Of a stretch of DNA of 64,000 bases, positions 22,660 to 35,727 are shown piece after piece. Below the pieces are notes generated by a model, which saw only the letters and a program-made list of their open reading frames with translations, was not told where the DNA came from and searched no databases. A program made the position numbers and the translations under genes. The DNA comes from Neckera pumila (lineage: Eukaryota > Streptophyta > Bryopsida > Hypnales > Neckeraceae), in contig OZ018411.1 in assembly GCA_963969595.1 (NCBI GenBank), positions 22,566,545-22,630,544 on the forward strand. The letters are read 5' to 3'. Each line of letters opens with the position of its first letter. Within the stretch, counting starts at the first letter, position 1.

Positions 22660-23614
22660 ATGGAGAAGCAGGGTTTCAAAAGCAGGCACATGGCTCCTGC
22701 CATCTTCCCCAATTACCTTGAAGACGAAGCTGAGCTTATTGACAATTTGATGGTTGAAGACAAGAGGAGCGAATTTGAGAGAGTGAGTGTTCTAAACTGT
22801 TTGAGTGAGAAGCATTTGCGGAATTTGCCTTTGCCATCAAAGAGTAGGCCGCTTTCTGCAAATCCTGTGGCTAGAGATTGGCGATACCTCTTTTATAGGC
22901 ACATTGCCGACGTTCTAGGATTCACAAAGAGGAAGGATTTCCCGGCAGTTGTTAGTGAAGTTTCACATCGAATTTGGCCAGAGCAGGAAGATGTCGTCCC
23001 AAATGTCGCTCAAAGAGGTGAGCAGAGCCGTTGCCAAAAAGCGATTGTTGGAGAGGAGCCCGAGGACCCAGTTGAGAGTCGAGCGTCAAGCAAAACTCCG
23101 CCTAATTCGTCAGGAGATGCTGGAGCACGAGTCGCAGTTGGACAAAAACGGCAAGCCAGCCAATGTGGATCAGGAGCAGAGCATCTCAAAGACCGTCAAG
23201 AGTGCGGAGGGAAAGGGGAAGCAACCTGCAAAGAGGCAAGCCCTAAGAAGTACGAAGGTGTTGAAGCCAATGGAGTCTGGCAAACAATCCGACGATACAA
23301 AGGATGATTTGGCGAATGGGGTTGACGGAGGTGGTGAAGGGGGAGGCACGGATCACGGTTGCAATAATGGTGGAAGGGGTCGTGGTGGTGGGAGGAGACA
23401 AGGGCGTGGAAAGGGGAGGGGAAGGGGCGGTCGAGGAAGGGGACGAGAACACTATGAAGAGGAAGATACTTTGCGAGATTCTATTGTGCAACCGGAGTAT
23501 TTGCAAACATTGGAGGGGTGGAAACGACCCCAAATTTTGGTGGATGGTGATCGGTCATCACAAGTTTTGAGGCCCCGACCTAAATTAGAGAGCCGAGTTG
23601 TTCGGAGTATTTGA
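22660..23614 (+). pseudogene. frameshifted gene relic with RGG-rich region
   Basis: Two overlapping frames make sense in sequence. Frame 1 from ATG 22660 reads MEKQGFKSRHMAPAIFPNYL and stays protein-like to about 22960 (ARDWRYLFYRHIADVLGFTK). From about 22960 the neighbouring frame takes over (KEVSRAVAKKRLLERSPRTQ) and runs through a basic, Lys/Gln-rich stretch into an arginine-glycine region near 23375-23450 and an acidic patch, ending at TGA 23612-23614. After it the same frame continues open to about 23776. One frameshift and one stop therefore seem to break a single protein. RGG regions often bind RNA. I recognise no named family; it may be a host-gene fragment or a transposon-captured gene. 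Confidence 0.4.
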
Positions 23615-25299
23615 GAAGACGATGGAGAGCAGTCGAATGTGTTGGCTGTAGGTGGATCTCAACAGTGGGACATGAATCCAGATGGCTTCACATTGCATGG
23701 GGTTGCTCAAATTTTGCCCAATGTAGAAGGTTCGGTAGAAACAAAAGAACGAGATGATGATGTGTTGCTTGATTGAAGACTAAAAAAGAGTGAAAAAACA
23801 AATTAGAGTTGTTACATACCCTTGTAGCCTTTGGTCATAATAGGTTTTTTCTCCTAATAGATCCCTAACTCCAGCTTGTAAATAGGTTAGAAACCATGAA
23901 GTAGTGGGAATACAAAAGTTTGAGGTTTTTTATTCAAAATAGCCTAAAATGTTGTGCATGTGATTCTATCTGGCTAAAAGTGGTCTGAGGAAAGTCTAGA
24001 TGAGTCTTAGGATAGATTCCCCCGGATAGATTTTAGTTTCCCCATTCCACCGCCAAAATAGTAGAAACCCCAAATGTTAGCTTGCAGGAGTTACTTCCTC
24101 AAGATGGGCCAGCGAAGGAATCTGTAGCCGTCGGATTGTGCTCTTGGTTCGGAAACATGCCAAGAGGTCAAAAGCGGAATCCACCCACCAAGATTCCCTC
24201 GCATGTGAAAGATTCCTTGACTGCCAGTTACTTTAAACAAGAGGGAATGTCCATTCAGACCAACGTATGTGGGGTGAGGAATTATGAACTTGCACATCTC
24301 TTGGAAAATTCCATGAGAGGTTCCCCGAGAAGTTTCGGAATTTTCCGACTTAGGAAAATATCCCATTTGGACGGTCAACCGCTTAAACTGACAACGAAAA
24401 ATTCATGTAAATTCCCCAGGTTGCGATAAAATCTCACAAAAAATTAAAATAGTCTCTTTTATATTAATAATGCGCTCCGACAAGTTTCATGGCGTTCCAA
24501 TAATGGGAGGTGGCCCAATCAGCGACATTCCTCCAAATTAATCCCATGGCGGGATTTGCGTGAAGTTGACAGGCATCTCGGAAGCGTACGAAGTCGAAAT
24601 CAAGTCAACAAGGGGTCTTTTCTTACTCCCTCAGACATTCCTGAAAATCCTAGCTAGTTACTTTAGTCAGAAAAGGCCAACACCAAAATCTAGATTTTTA
24701 CCCTTTTACTGGCCTCAGTTAGCACTAATCTAGAAGAGGTTTTAGACGTTGAAATAGGGGGTAGTGGGATCTATGGACTAAAAATGGCCTTCTGAAGCCA
24801 TTAGCGCAATTCGTTTGAAGTTTCAAGGCAAACTCCAAATGATACAACGTTGGACTAGCATAAACCCAAGTGCCGTGAAAATCTTAGAGTTAAGGATGAA
24901 AATCTAAGTTGATAAGGTTACCAAGGTAACTTGAAGGAGGTGAGCCCCTTGGGAAATCTATAAAAGGGGGCCCATTTCCCTCTCAAACCACCCCCATTCT
25001 TGTTTTGGGTCTGTGGGTCCAACTTATGTTGGATTTTTTGGCATTTTAGCCAAGGGTACTTCCACGGTGTTTTTTGAGCACTTTGTGCTCCGTTGTTGCT
25101 TAGTTTTCAGCTTTTGAAGGTCTTGGGGGTCCTTCTTTCTTTATGTTTATGAGCTCTTGTGGTGTCTTGAGTACTATTTGTCTTTATTTTGAGTCGATTT
25201 GGTCACTAACTTGTTATTGGGAGTTCTTTACTTGAAATACTAACCTTGGTTGAGAGTTCCTTTGAGTTTGTACTAATCCTAAAGCTATCCTCCTCCGTG

Positions 25300-25900
25300 C
25301 CTTGGCTTTGCCGCCCGCAGGGGGCCTTTAGTATTTTAAGTTCGGTATTTACTAACCCACGTGCGTCGTACTAACACCCAGAGTTTGATTCCCCCATGTG
25401 GGGTCGTTGAGTCTTCCTCCCATGTGTCTTTTGTGTGCGTTTTCTCCCCCGAGACGGCGGAGCTTTGTCCCCTCCCTCCCCCCTCCGGAGTGGTTATTGC
25501 TCAAAATATTAACTTCCCTCTTTTAAATTAACCCTTGGTGTATGGTTTTCCCCTTGATACTATAGAGCTTTGGACCCCCCAGAGTTTGTTATGTCTAACA
25601 TTTTGAAGTTCCTCCTTTGAAGTTATTCCTTGGTGTGTGCCCTCCCCATACGGTGGAGCTTTGGACCCCCTAAGGCTTGTTATGTCCTAATGGTTTGAGT
25701 CCCTCTTTGAAAATACTTGTAAACGTGTGACCCCCCTTGTTAGGCGGCGAAGCTTTGACCGTTAGTCCTCTTTAGTCCTAGAGTGTGTGTTAAAAATCCG
25801 CCATATGGTGGAGCTTTGGATCCACGGGCGAGGGAAATCCTAGAGTTGGTGTTAAACCCAACTCAATGGTAAAGCCTTGAACTCCCCGGGTGATTTTTTC
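25300..25900 (+). repeat. degenerate tandem repeat with GGTGGAGCTTTGGACCCCC core
   Basis: The core TGGTGGAGCTTTGGACCCCC, or a variant, recurs at about 25460, 25565, 25650, 25745, 25805 and 25870, spaced by 60-100 bases. Between cores a TTGAAGTT.xTCCTTGGTGTG-like string also recurs. Copies are diverged. No coding sense is seen; it may be an ancient minisatellite inside an element leader. Confidence 0.6.
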
Positions 25901-26619
25901 TAAAGTTTAGTTTCCCAAACAAGTTTGGAAAGTCTCAAAGTTTAGCCTCCAAGAAGTAGGTTTCATAGCAGGTAAACTCCCCTGTGAGAGACGTGAATTA
26001 GAATTTTAGGGTCCAATAAAACCATTACCATTTGGCCCAGCTAGCAATCGGGCTCTCCAACCATCCGGGCTCTCCAGCCAGCCGGGCCAGGTATAGCAGC
26101 AGTTGGGCTACCGCAGCAGTCAGGCTTACCATAGCAGCCAGGTGCCGCAGCAGCCGGGCTCCCAGCTCCAGGGCCAACCCCAGCGAGCTAGGCCTTGGGC
26201 CAAAATTTCCTTTTCTTTTCCTTTTTTTTAGTTTAGTTTTAGAAGGGGAAGAAAGAGAGAAGTAATCAGAGAAAGGAGGAGGCTAATGCTAGGAACTAGA
26301 GTAGTAGAAGTAGGAAATCTAAAAATAGAAATAGGAAAATCATCAAAGCCAAAGTAGGAAAATAGAAGTAAGAAGTTAGCAAGTAGAATTAGAGGTAGAC
26401 ATTGTAGGGTTGGGGGAAGAATTTGTGTTGGAGCATCCAAGTAACCTGCAAACTCACACAATCACTCCACGCACAACTCACCCAAGCTCTCCACACACCA
26501 TAAACTAAAAAACCTTGAGCATTGCAAACGAAGAGGAAGATGAAATAGGAGAAGAGCACTAGTGGATAGATTAGGGGAAATCTCAACTACCAATTTGGAC
26601 CATTGAGGGAGTAAGTGTA

Positions 26620-26790
26620 AGAGTACAAAAGAGTGTACCCTTGGGGTGTAAGAAAAAAATCAATGTGTAAGAACTTTGGAAGGCCATGGGATAAGAACGA
26701 AGTCAACGCGTAAGAATTTTGGAAGGCCAAGGTGTAAGGGGTGTAAGAACGAATTCAACGCGTAAAAACTTTGGTAAAAACTTTGGAAGG
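26620..26790 (+). repeat. imperfect tandem repeat of GTAAGAACTTTGGAAGGCC
   Basis: Three to four copies of GTAAGAACTTTGGAAGGCC and AACGCGTAAGAATTTT-like strings follow each other with a spacing of about 50-60 bases. Non-coding. Confidence 0.6.
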
Positions 26791-28129
26791 CAAAGTCGTT
26801 TGGTGTAAGAAAAGTGTGGAAAGAAGGAGAAGGAAGAAGAGAAAGAAGAAAGAAATCCCACTCCATCTACCAATCCTTTCTAAAATCTTCTCCTATTCAA
26901 GACTCACTTAAGGAATCAAGAATCCAAGAGGAGGGGACATGGCCAAAGGTGGAAATCTCGACCACCTAATCCAAGATCTCTAATACGAGGTGGGCCATTA
27001 AAAACCCCACTCTTCCTTGTTAAACCTTGTCTTAATTAGCGTAATAAAAAGGGAGCCGAGAGCTAGAGCAGAATAGACCATAGTTCAAGTCAAATTTAGG
27101 TTAGGAAATAGAAACTAGAGGTCTAGGGGTTTCCAGAAAGATAAAATATGTCCAAATCCGAGTTAAAACAAGAAAGTTACATGCGGATGAAGTTTTGCCC
27201 ACAAATCGGCTAAAATCCACCCAAAATTCATCCAAGAGATAGGAAACTTACATCTAAGAGGGAAATTTAACCTAGAAAGGAAAAGTAGAAATTAATTTAG
27301 GAAATTAGGTTAGCAGTAAATAGTGGATGAAGTTCTAAACCCAAGTTATCGACCAACTTTCATCCATCAATAAATTTGGTCAATAAAAATCAATTCCAAA
27401 GTAAATAGTAAATTAGAAAGGATAAAAATAACTTGTAAAAAGCAAAAGAGTAAAAAAACAAGGAAAAACCAGTATAAATCCAACAAACATTTATCGATGG
27501 GATAAATTAGATTTAACCGGGTAAATTAGGGTAACTCTTTTTGATCAAAATTCAGAGTCATAGCTAGCTAGGATAACTCAAATCAGACCTTGGATAAAAA
27601 TGTCAAGTGGAATTAAAAGTAGCAACCCATAGGAAATCATGGATGAAGTTTGATGAACCGAGTAGTGGTCAAATTTCATCCCACATAACTCTTGCTAAGA
27701 ACATTTGATTCCAATGAACTTTAGGATTCTGGAAATGGCGTGAAATCTTCTATCACCTAAAAATACTAAAATTAGACAATAGATTAGGAAAATCCAGGAC
27801 CCTTGCGGCTCAAACAAGTTAGAACACCTCAGTTGTAGGCAGTCATAGGCTAGAATGTTTGAAGCCTCTTTTTTGCAAGGGGATTAGATATTTAGTGGTT
27901 AGAAAAAAATCCATTGCTTGGAAGGTACAATGGATCAATGTTTAGACACCCACTTAGGATAGGATTTTGTGAATAGAATTAGAACTTGGTTGTGTATGAT
28001 TATTTACCAAGGGTGGGTAAATAAGCGCCCACATTGTGCTTCATCAAAAAAAATAAAAATTTGGGTGATTCACTGGAGTGGTACGTGAGTTGCAGTAGCC
28101 ACACTTCATCTAGCAACAATGTAATTGAC

Positions 28130-30252
28130 ATGCAGGTTCGAGTTCTCAAAGATGTTTTCCAATATGATCCAGATCAATATGAGGACCCTTCTTTTGTTGG
28201 AAAGATAATTTGCCGGTTTATTCACAAGATAATTGGAGAGTTCTCGTACATGGTTTTTTTCAAAGGTTGCCTTGGATATCAGACTGTGCCCGCACACGAA
28301 TGTCGTTTGATAGGCCGTGGTCAAGTGCAGCCACAGGAGAAGAGAACTCTATGTCAAAGCGAAGAAGAAACTCAAGATTTCCAATTCCAGTTGGCTCAAG
28401 GCACCTCTGCTGTAGCTGCTTTGGAACAATTCGAAGTTTTTGAAGGCGTCACAGTTTCTGAGCTAACTCTTGAGAAGCAAGCTGCTCTTTGGCACTGCGA
28501 TTTAGCAGGATATCTTGGTCTTGATGACATGAATTTCAATGGGATTTCAGAAGAGGACTTGGATGGAGACAAATGGGTCGCGCGCCATGGCGGCTACATG
28601 GGCTCATTTGGCTTAGGTAACTTTGACTGGGTAGTTTCAGAAGACTTGAATATTAAAAGAGAAGATGAGTGTAGGTCATTTGAGTCTATATCATTCTCAC
28701 ATAGATACAATGATTCAAATTGGCAAGAAATGAGCACGCATCTAGAAAGGAGTCGAGATAACTTTACCGGTCCTGCTCCAGGTCCCACTAGACGTAACCT
28801 TAGGCACCCAATGGCCCTACACAAACCTTTCCAATCCTTTTGGTCTAATAAAATTTTGAGCGAGATATGTGATCAGACAAACTTGTATGCGAAATAGAGA
28901 CGTAGGAAACCGATCAAAGAGGGTCTGAATAGGGGGAAGGGTTGGTTTGATCTCTGTTCTAACGAATTGAAAGGATTCCTAGGAGTCTTGTTGTATATGG
29001 GGTTCAAAAAGTTGCCGCAGATTTGGTTGTATTGGAAAAAACAAACACTGTTTGGCTGCCGCGTCATCAAGTCCATATTCACGCTTGATAGGTTTGAGGT
29101 AATTCTTTGGTGTATTCACCTTGTAGATAATGATTCCCTGATTCCAAAAGGTAGCCCTGGTTATGACAAATTGGGTAAAGTCCGTTGGCTAATAGAAGAG
29201 TTTGTTAGAATCAGTCAATCTCTTTACAATTGCCAGCGTCACATTACAATAGACGAAATTATGATAGAATATAAAGGTCATTTCTGTAATTTCCGCCAAT
29301 ATATGCCCGGCAAGCCAGTCCAGTACGGCATGAAAATCTGGTGTGCAGCTAACTCTCACTTTAGATATATCTGGAATCTGCAAGTCTACTTAGGTGCTAG
29401 GGGAGAGGTACAAGAGGTCGATTAGGGGGAACGAGTAGTTCTAGAGCTTGCTAGAAACCTGAGTAACCAAGGTCATATTATTGTAATTGATAATTTCTTT
29501 ACATCCCCAAACTACTAGATATACTACTAAATAGAGGATTCTGGGGCACTGGTACTGTTAGGAAGGGGCGTGTAGGCATGCCTTCTATTTTGAAGGACTA
29601 TGCTGTGGGTAGTGAACTCACTAGAGGCACGCTGCTCACCAAGATGCAACGATCAAAGCAAATGGCAGCAATTGTGTGGCAAGACGCACAACCTATCTTT
29701 TTTATTAGTATATCTATGGATCCCATAGCACTATAGTGGCTTACCTGTAAACGCTGGGTTGGTAGTAAACATGAAGATTTCTACACTAGTTCGATTTTGC
29801 TGGAGTATCAGAAGAATATGAGAGGGGTGGATGTATTAGATCAACACAGAGTTGAGTATTCAGCCCAACTTTGTATAAAGAAATGGTGGAATCGACCTTT
29901 GATCTTTATTTTAATTTCATCAGTTGGAAACTCTTATATTTCATACAAAGAACACATTGAGGGAGCGAGGTTGGTTAAGCCAATGGAAAGAGAGAAATAC
30001 CATTATAGGATTGCTTCTTGGCTTTGTAATCATTGGATGAAGCCAGGCCGCATTTGCCGTGAATTCAACATCCAAAATCGCGGCATCCACTATCCTGCAA
30101 GCAAAGGGAACAAACGGTGACAGAAGTGTAAGATCTGTGGAAAAGTCATGAATCGATTTTGTCTAAGTTGTGATGACCTTTACATGTGTGACGGGGACTG
30201 CTACTACAAAGTGCACACACAAGTGCAATATGCTGCTATGGTACTAAGATAA
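28130..30252 (+). pseudogene. decayed piggyBac-type transposase (DDE_Tnp_1_7)
   Basis: The fragments read in order as a piggyBac transposase. An N-terminal region (28130-28894) ends in GPTRRNLRHPMALHKPFQSF. The core has ELKGFLGVLLYMGFKKLPQI, then RHITIDEIMIEYKGHF and RQYMPGKPVQYGMKIWC (first catalytic Asp in ITIDE), HIIVIDNFFTSP (second Asp, codon 29489-29491) and MRGVDVLDQHR (third Asp). The C-terminal cysteine-rich zinc domain (CKICGK..CLSC..CDGDCYYKVH) ends at TAA 30250-30252. Breaks: TAG at 28895, 29423 and 29734, TGA at 30118, and a one-base deletion at about 29510, before a frame reading LLDILLNRGFWGTG. The catalytic residues survive but the gene cannot make the enzyme. The start codon is uncertain; a TGCAG before 28134 could be a splice acceptor. 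Flanking TTAA ends were not found. Confidence 0.85.
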
Positions 30253-31419
30253 AAGCTGGGTCATTTTCTTTTGCAGGGAGCCCTCAAAGCCATTATCTTC
30301 GCCGTTGCAGTTGAAGTGCTTAGATTTTGATGGCGTTGTGCTGGATTGTCCTTTGAAGGCCATTACACTCCAGCTTTGGTTAGCTATCTTGCATGGCTAG
30401 GTAGGAATTAGATTGCATCGCACGTTTGATTACTCAAGATCATTGCATGTGCTTGAACTTTGAACTACTATAAGTAGTTGTAGCCATGCTACTAAGAACT
30501 CTTAGCATGGATCGGTTTTTCCACCGGTTATTGAATTTACTCAGACTGTTTTTGGTTTATTTGTAAGACCTTTGCATATGTAATTGAGAAGTGATGGATT
30601 TTATATGTTCAAGTTCATTGTTCGTTTTCAGTACCTATATTTATAAAGTTGTCGCTTTGCATCTATATTATTGCGCGCCAAAATGGTGCTAAAGTCCGGG
30701 AGTGCCTTCAGTTTGGCGGGAAGAAGAATTCAAGTGAAGGCGGGCGATATTCACGCGACGGGTTTTGGGTGGCAGTTGGACGGGTACTCAATGCCACGTT
30801 TGTAATTGACCCCATGAACTAGTGGCATTGTGCCCACCACCCGTGAGTTCAGCGGTTTCAACATTGCACTAGGAGAATGACCTTCGTACTATCACTATTT
30901 ATTTTAAAAAAATTCTAGTTTTAGATTAGTACTACTCTAAACACTTGAACGGTTGGATTTTCAGACAACGGAAATCTCATTTTTCTAAAAATTCTCTCCA
31001 ATTTTTGTGATTTATGGTGATTTTGGACAGTAAAACCTCCATAACTTTTCCCCATCAAATACACTAGATGGTAAGACTTCTTCACGAAATTCAAAATGCA
31101 CACTCTTCAGGATATTCCATTCTATAAAACTCCTAAGTTTGGAATTTTGATTCAATAGTATATGCTCATATGAGCCTCTCGAACAACCTGTACGATCCAA
31201 AATTCATCCGGTGTACAAAGGAGGTCCAACTTCTCGTAAACAGATGCACCCTAAATTACAACCTGATCGGTCTGCAAATATTACGAGTCTATCTTAAGCC
31301 AACGTAGATTGAATCGGTATGGTCAGATTGTTAGTCTGACACCATTAAAGCCTGCAAAAATCTCCCCAAAATTTGCTCTTGAAACCACATATCCGCCCTG
31401 GAAAGTAGGTGGCCCTAAG

Positions 31420-31514
31420 GGATTAAGAGGCCATCCAATATGTTAGAAAGGTGGGGCAATTTTGCCAGCTCCTTTTAACAAGTCATCTAATATGGCAGAC
31501 GGGTGGGGATGCTC
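31420..31514 (-). mobile_element. truncated PIF/Harbinger-type MITE end
   Basis: Read on the minus strand from 31514, GAGCATCCCCACCCGTCTGC matches the left end of the MITE at 20808. Similarity continues through ATGACTTGTTAA and GGCAAAATTGCCCCACC to about 31420. TAA follows at 31515-31517, compatible with a TTA target site. The other terminus is not visible, so this is a fragment. Confidence 0.55.
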
Positions 31515-32189
31515 TAAGTACACTTGTTCAAAATTAAATTCGAAATCAGCTCTCCATAGCTTAATTGACAACAATTGAAGCTAATTCGAAACCTTGAAGC
31601 AAAAAAATCGGCAGATGCCACCCTGTAGTATATGCACAGATGATCACCCTTGTAGTATATTTTGACCATATCTTCTTATTTATTCTTGATGCAAATTTTA
31701 GCCACAAAATGATGTTTTTAGAATTTGAGTCCACCTAATGAAATGAAGCTTATCAAAGATAGTTCTACTACAATTGAAATTTTTTGAAAAATTCATAAAC
31801 TTCAATATTTTATAGCAATATGAACTTTGGGCCTACAACTATAGTTTGTTGATTTTTTAATTTTAGAGTGATACAATAACTTTAGTTTATACAATGATAT
31901 TATGTACTATAATATACATTTATGGTGATTTTTATTTATTGTTGGAGTATATTGTGTATTTTATATGAATCTTTTTCATTTCTTTCTTAAAAAATTCACA
32001 ATGATTTCTAAATCCCCCCCCCAAAAAAATAGAAAATTTTATGACTTGTAGTAGACATAGGATTTCATCTTTGAATAAATATAAAAGTTCCATTCATATC
32101 TAGTTGTAAAATAGTAGCAAATGGAATGATGGTTATGATGTTTGAAATTAGTGATGATAAGCCTGTCTTCTTAGAATTTATCTTGGAAA

Positions 32190-32390
32190 GTCAAACTAAT
32201 TACCGTGGGAATCATTGTTTTTGGTACTATGTAAATCATTAGTTTAAAAAAATCTAAGAGTACTCATTGGAGGTCAAACTACTATTCAAAACCTCTCCTT
32301 TTTACACAAAATTTGAAGAATGAAGATCTGTACTTCTATCTTATATAGAAGGATTCTTTGTCATCCATTGGATATTTTTAGGCCTCCATG
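32190..32390 (+). repeat. dispersed repeat, partner of 3460-3660
   Basis: Contains ACTTCTATCTTATATAGAAG followed by GATTCTTTGTCATCCATTGG, collinear with the block at 3618-3657. The preceding 120 bases also align, with gaps. A TATA-like box lies in the conserved part. Confidence 0.45.
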
Positions 32391-33280
32391 TCGTTACAAG
32401 ATTACACCTATAAACACCATTTTTTGTTCCCAATTGTCATATCCCTTAGTGACTCCTACCTCTTTAACTCTTTAAAGACTAAGAGGATACAATGTGTCCT
32501 TTTGAAAGTTTCAATGGCAAATTCTTGGTAGGGTGAAACAAATCTCAATATTTGCAAATTAGGGACTTGTAAAGTAACAAATTCACATACTTGTTGCATT
32601 TTTTGATTTTCAAATTTTCAATCTGAGAAGTATTTAAAATTTTATTTAGAAAATGTAGTCTAATAGAAAAAAAGGAGCACATGGAATTCTTTTACAATGA
32701 AAGGAATAGTTGGGATAGAAGAAAGCATTTTTATAGACATTTCTAGCCTTTTACTCTGCACAAACAAATTAGGTTTCAAGGAAAAAACCCTCAAACTTGT
32801 ATATTTTAGCAATTTTAAGAAATTAAGGTTCAATCCGGTGTCATTAAGAATATAAAGAATAAATAATTAATTAGAACAATTCCAATTTTTTTGAAGACGT
32901 TCCAAAAAGTATGCTAATAACATCAATTGTTAAAATTCAAAAATTAATGTATACATATTTTTTTTAAAATTGTAGGATCCAATTTCTTAATTTTGGCTTT
33001 CTATATCTTTGTTTGAAAAGGTATCTTAATTTGAGAGAGTTTTTTATATTTTATTTTTTAATATTAAAAATACTACTTTACCTAAAATCCCAACATAATT
33101 TCTTAGGGGGTAAAAAATTATTATTCATCTTCTAATAATTTTTCTTCTTCCAAAGTTGTGTTTTTACCTAAAAAATTGATCATCCAAAAATCTCATAATC
33201 TAAAAATCCAACAATCAATGTTTTTCACAATTAACTCTATACATTAGACAAAGTAGTCTTTATTTATATGTGGTTATAAA

Positions 33281-34303
33281 TTAATCCCTGAAGGACCAAC
33301 ATGCGTTTTTTGGCAACATAGAAATTTTGTGCAAGTACGTGTGACTAGAGATTTTCATATTTTTGGCCCAAATTTTGATAGAAGGTGGAGACAAGGAATA
33401 ATTTTAAGGCCCAACATTTTTCATAACTTTTGACTGCATGGTTAAGAAAATTATTGCATGATATGTAGTTTGTTTCTCAACTCGGGCAACCCGGGCACAT
33501 AAAAAAATCACTTTTTTCAAAAAAAAAATTTGAAATTCGTTTTCCAAAGTTATATATATATAGAAAGATTTGAGTCATTCCATTCTAATTGATGAGTTTA
33601 AAGTTATGAGGAGTTTTTGTTTGTGGGCAGTTATGGATTCTCTACTCTAAAATAAACTTTGAAGTCCTTATCTTTACTCAATTTTCACTATTTTTTGGAA
33701 AAAATAAAATCTTAGAATGTAGATTGATTATCAAAACCTTGCAACAATTGGGATTGGTATTTTTCAATTCTATAATTAATTTCTAGAATTTTGAATCATT
33801 TTCTACTTCTTTCTACTTACTATTTTTTTTCTGTATCTTGTATAATTCCAAATGATTTGAAATTTTTCTAGCATGTTGCCAACTTGTCTAGGAAAAAGAA
33901 TCCAAAGAAGCACCACCATTTTGGACATTTTTTCATAGAAAAGAGAGCTTGTGAATTGCAACTGCCTTGTTTTTTGCAGGGCCACAAATATGATTTGAAT
34001 GCTCATGTTTTGCAATCCATGTGGTGAAAATTCCTGAAATTTTTATCACATGTTCTCATGTCAAATTTCTACAAGATCCTATGGTTACATAGGCCAAAAT
34101 AAGTATTTTTCAAAAATTTGGTACTTGTTCTAAAAATGGCAATTTTTGAGCATTTTTGGTGAAAACATAGTTATGGAACTTTAGGGGTTAAAGTTTAAAA
34201 AATTTATATTTCTGGTGCAAATCCATGTGCAAAAAAATATCAAAGTGGAATGATTCATTAAAAACCTCCATCATCAAAAAGTTGTTAGGCCTTTAGGGAT
34301 GAA
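33281..34303. mobile_element. TTAA-type (piggyBac-like) non-autonomous element
   Basis: The left end TTAATCCCTGAAGGACCAAC (33281-33300) and the right end GTTAGGCCTTTAGGGATGAA (34284-34303) are inverted repeats matching at about 16 of 20 positions. The outer tetramers are TTAA and TGAA. The 1-kb interior is AT-rich and non-coding. The ends resemble those at 2967 and 7365, so this is probably an older member of the same superfamily. Confidence 0.5.
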
Positions 34304-35727
34304 GCTCATTCAAAGTACTTCTGTAGCACTTCACTTCTAATGGCACCAAAGGTCATGATCTTCTAACACTATTCATACCAAGCACTTTTATTTTTAGGCA
34401 AGGTGTTAAATCATGCCATCATATATAGGCCCGGCCAACGTTGCATGCAGGCGCGTCCTCGGGCCCGACCACCATTATGCGGCTTGGCCGGCCCACACAT
34501 GAGGGCATGCGATTGAGAAACCATAAATATGGAAAGTAGCCAATGCGATTTCAATGGAGCCATTGTGGCCCCAATAGAGGGGCACCGCGACGGAGCAGCT
34601 GGGAAATGGAGACAAGCTTCGATGGAGAAGGCATGCGGATGTCCGACTATGATGCATGCTTAATTGAGTAAATGCACTTTGGATACTGAGCTTAACTTGT
34701 TGTGTTGCTATTTAGGATCATACTTCCACAATTCTCTGTAGAGAGGATTTATGGAACATTGAAGAGTTTCATGCATTTGTAGGCACTACTGTGTTTTGTT
34801 CTTAGCAGGACAAAGTGTGTTGCGGTAGAGCAATACAAACATGGTTCAAGTGCCAAACTGATTGCTCAAAGGTTTCACACACTTCATCGCATGAACCTAA
34901 GGACAAGAATGTATCCTGCACTGAGCAAGACTCCATGTGTTTTGATTACAGCAATATAAACCATGTGCTCTCCAAGATGTCTTCTAAACCACTAAAGGTT
35001 TTAATCTACTTCATTGCTGAAAGTTGAGGATACAGATGTGTTCTTCACTCAGCAGGACGTCCATAGATTTGCTTGAACAATAAAACCACTGTTCTCTTTG
35101 AGAATATCCAATGGATAGCTTTAGAATTTCCTCCACTTAATCACTGAAATTGTAGGCCTGTGACATGTTATGTATTGTGGAAGGCTCTGTCTGCTGTGGT
35201 AGAAGAAGACTTCTACGCTCAACCCTCAAAAAATGCACTAAACTGCTTTAGCCTTTCATCTATTTTAGAGCTGCGACTTCCACACTCCAATGTGTTCTAC
35301 GACTACAAGAAGCAATATGTTCGAAACAACGCGGATGTCTTGCATTTCTAATTCAAATTCTCCTTGATTTTTGTAAGCTAGACAATTCAATATGATGGAC
35401 AGCGCTAGGGTTTTTGACGGCACATTAGGATTTACTGACTATTCCTCTGCAAATTATGTACTCTTCATTGTTTAGGGAGTGCTATTGCCATTTTGTCGCA
35501 TGTAGAGACTGCATTCATGTTCAAGACAATTTTTTTTAGGGTGGCGAGGGTAGGATTCCCAACATGTCATGCACTTTGTGCTGCAAAGACTTTGACGTAA
35601 CTAGGTACAAGGTATACTACATACTCCTTGTCATGTAGTTGCATTGCCACTTAGACATCCGATTTTCTTCAATCAACACTTCAGGATAGCTAAGAGTACT
35701 TTCTAGTTTTGTAGCTCGTCAATCAAA

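Larger units (their letters stand above)
23778..28129. other. gene-free repeat region with promoter-like and tandem-repeat tracts
   Basis: No coding region is supported. It contains a TATAAAAGGGGG promoter-like box at 24959-24970, a degenerate tandem tract at 25300-25900, a CAGCCGGGCT-rich patch at 26040-26190, and an imperfect repeat at 26620-26790. From 26.9 to 28.0 kb the A-rich strand shows recurring GGATGAAGTT/CCAACTTTCATCC motifs. It resembles the leader/LTR-like part of a decayed element upstream of the piggyBac transposase. Confidence 0.5.
30253..35727. other. long AT-rich gene-free region
   Basis: No coding region is supported. It contains the 3' flank of the piggyBac relic, a truncated GAGCATC-type MITE end (31420-31514), the second copy of the 3.5-kb-region repeat (32190-32390), a TTAA-type element (33281-34303), and a small GC-rich island at 34430-34640. 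Open frames are under 75 codons and have no domain. Confidence 0.6.

Noticed and set aside
34843..34860. GGTTCAAGTGCC as a tRNA T-arm
   Set aside because: No cloverleaf, A box or acceptor stem can be paired around it. I found no convincing tRNA or rRNA gene in the window.
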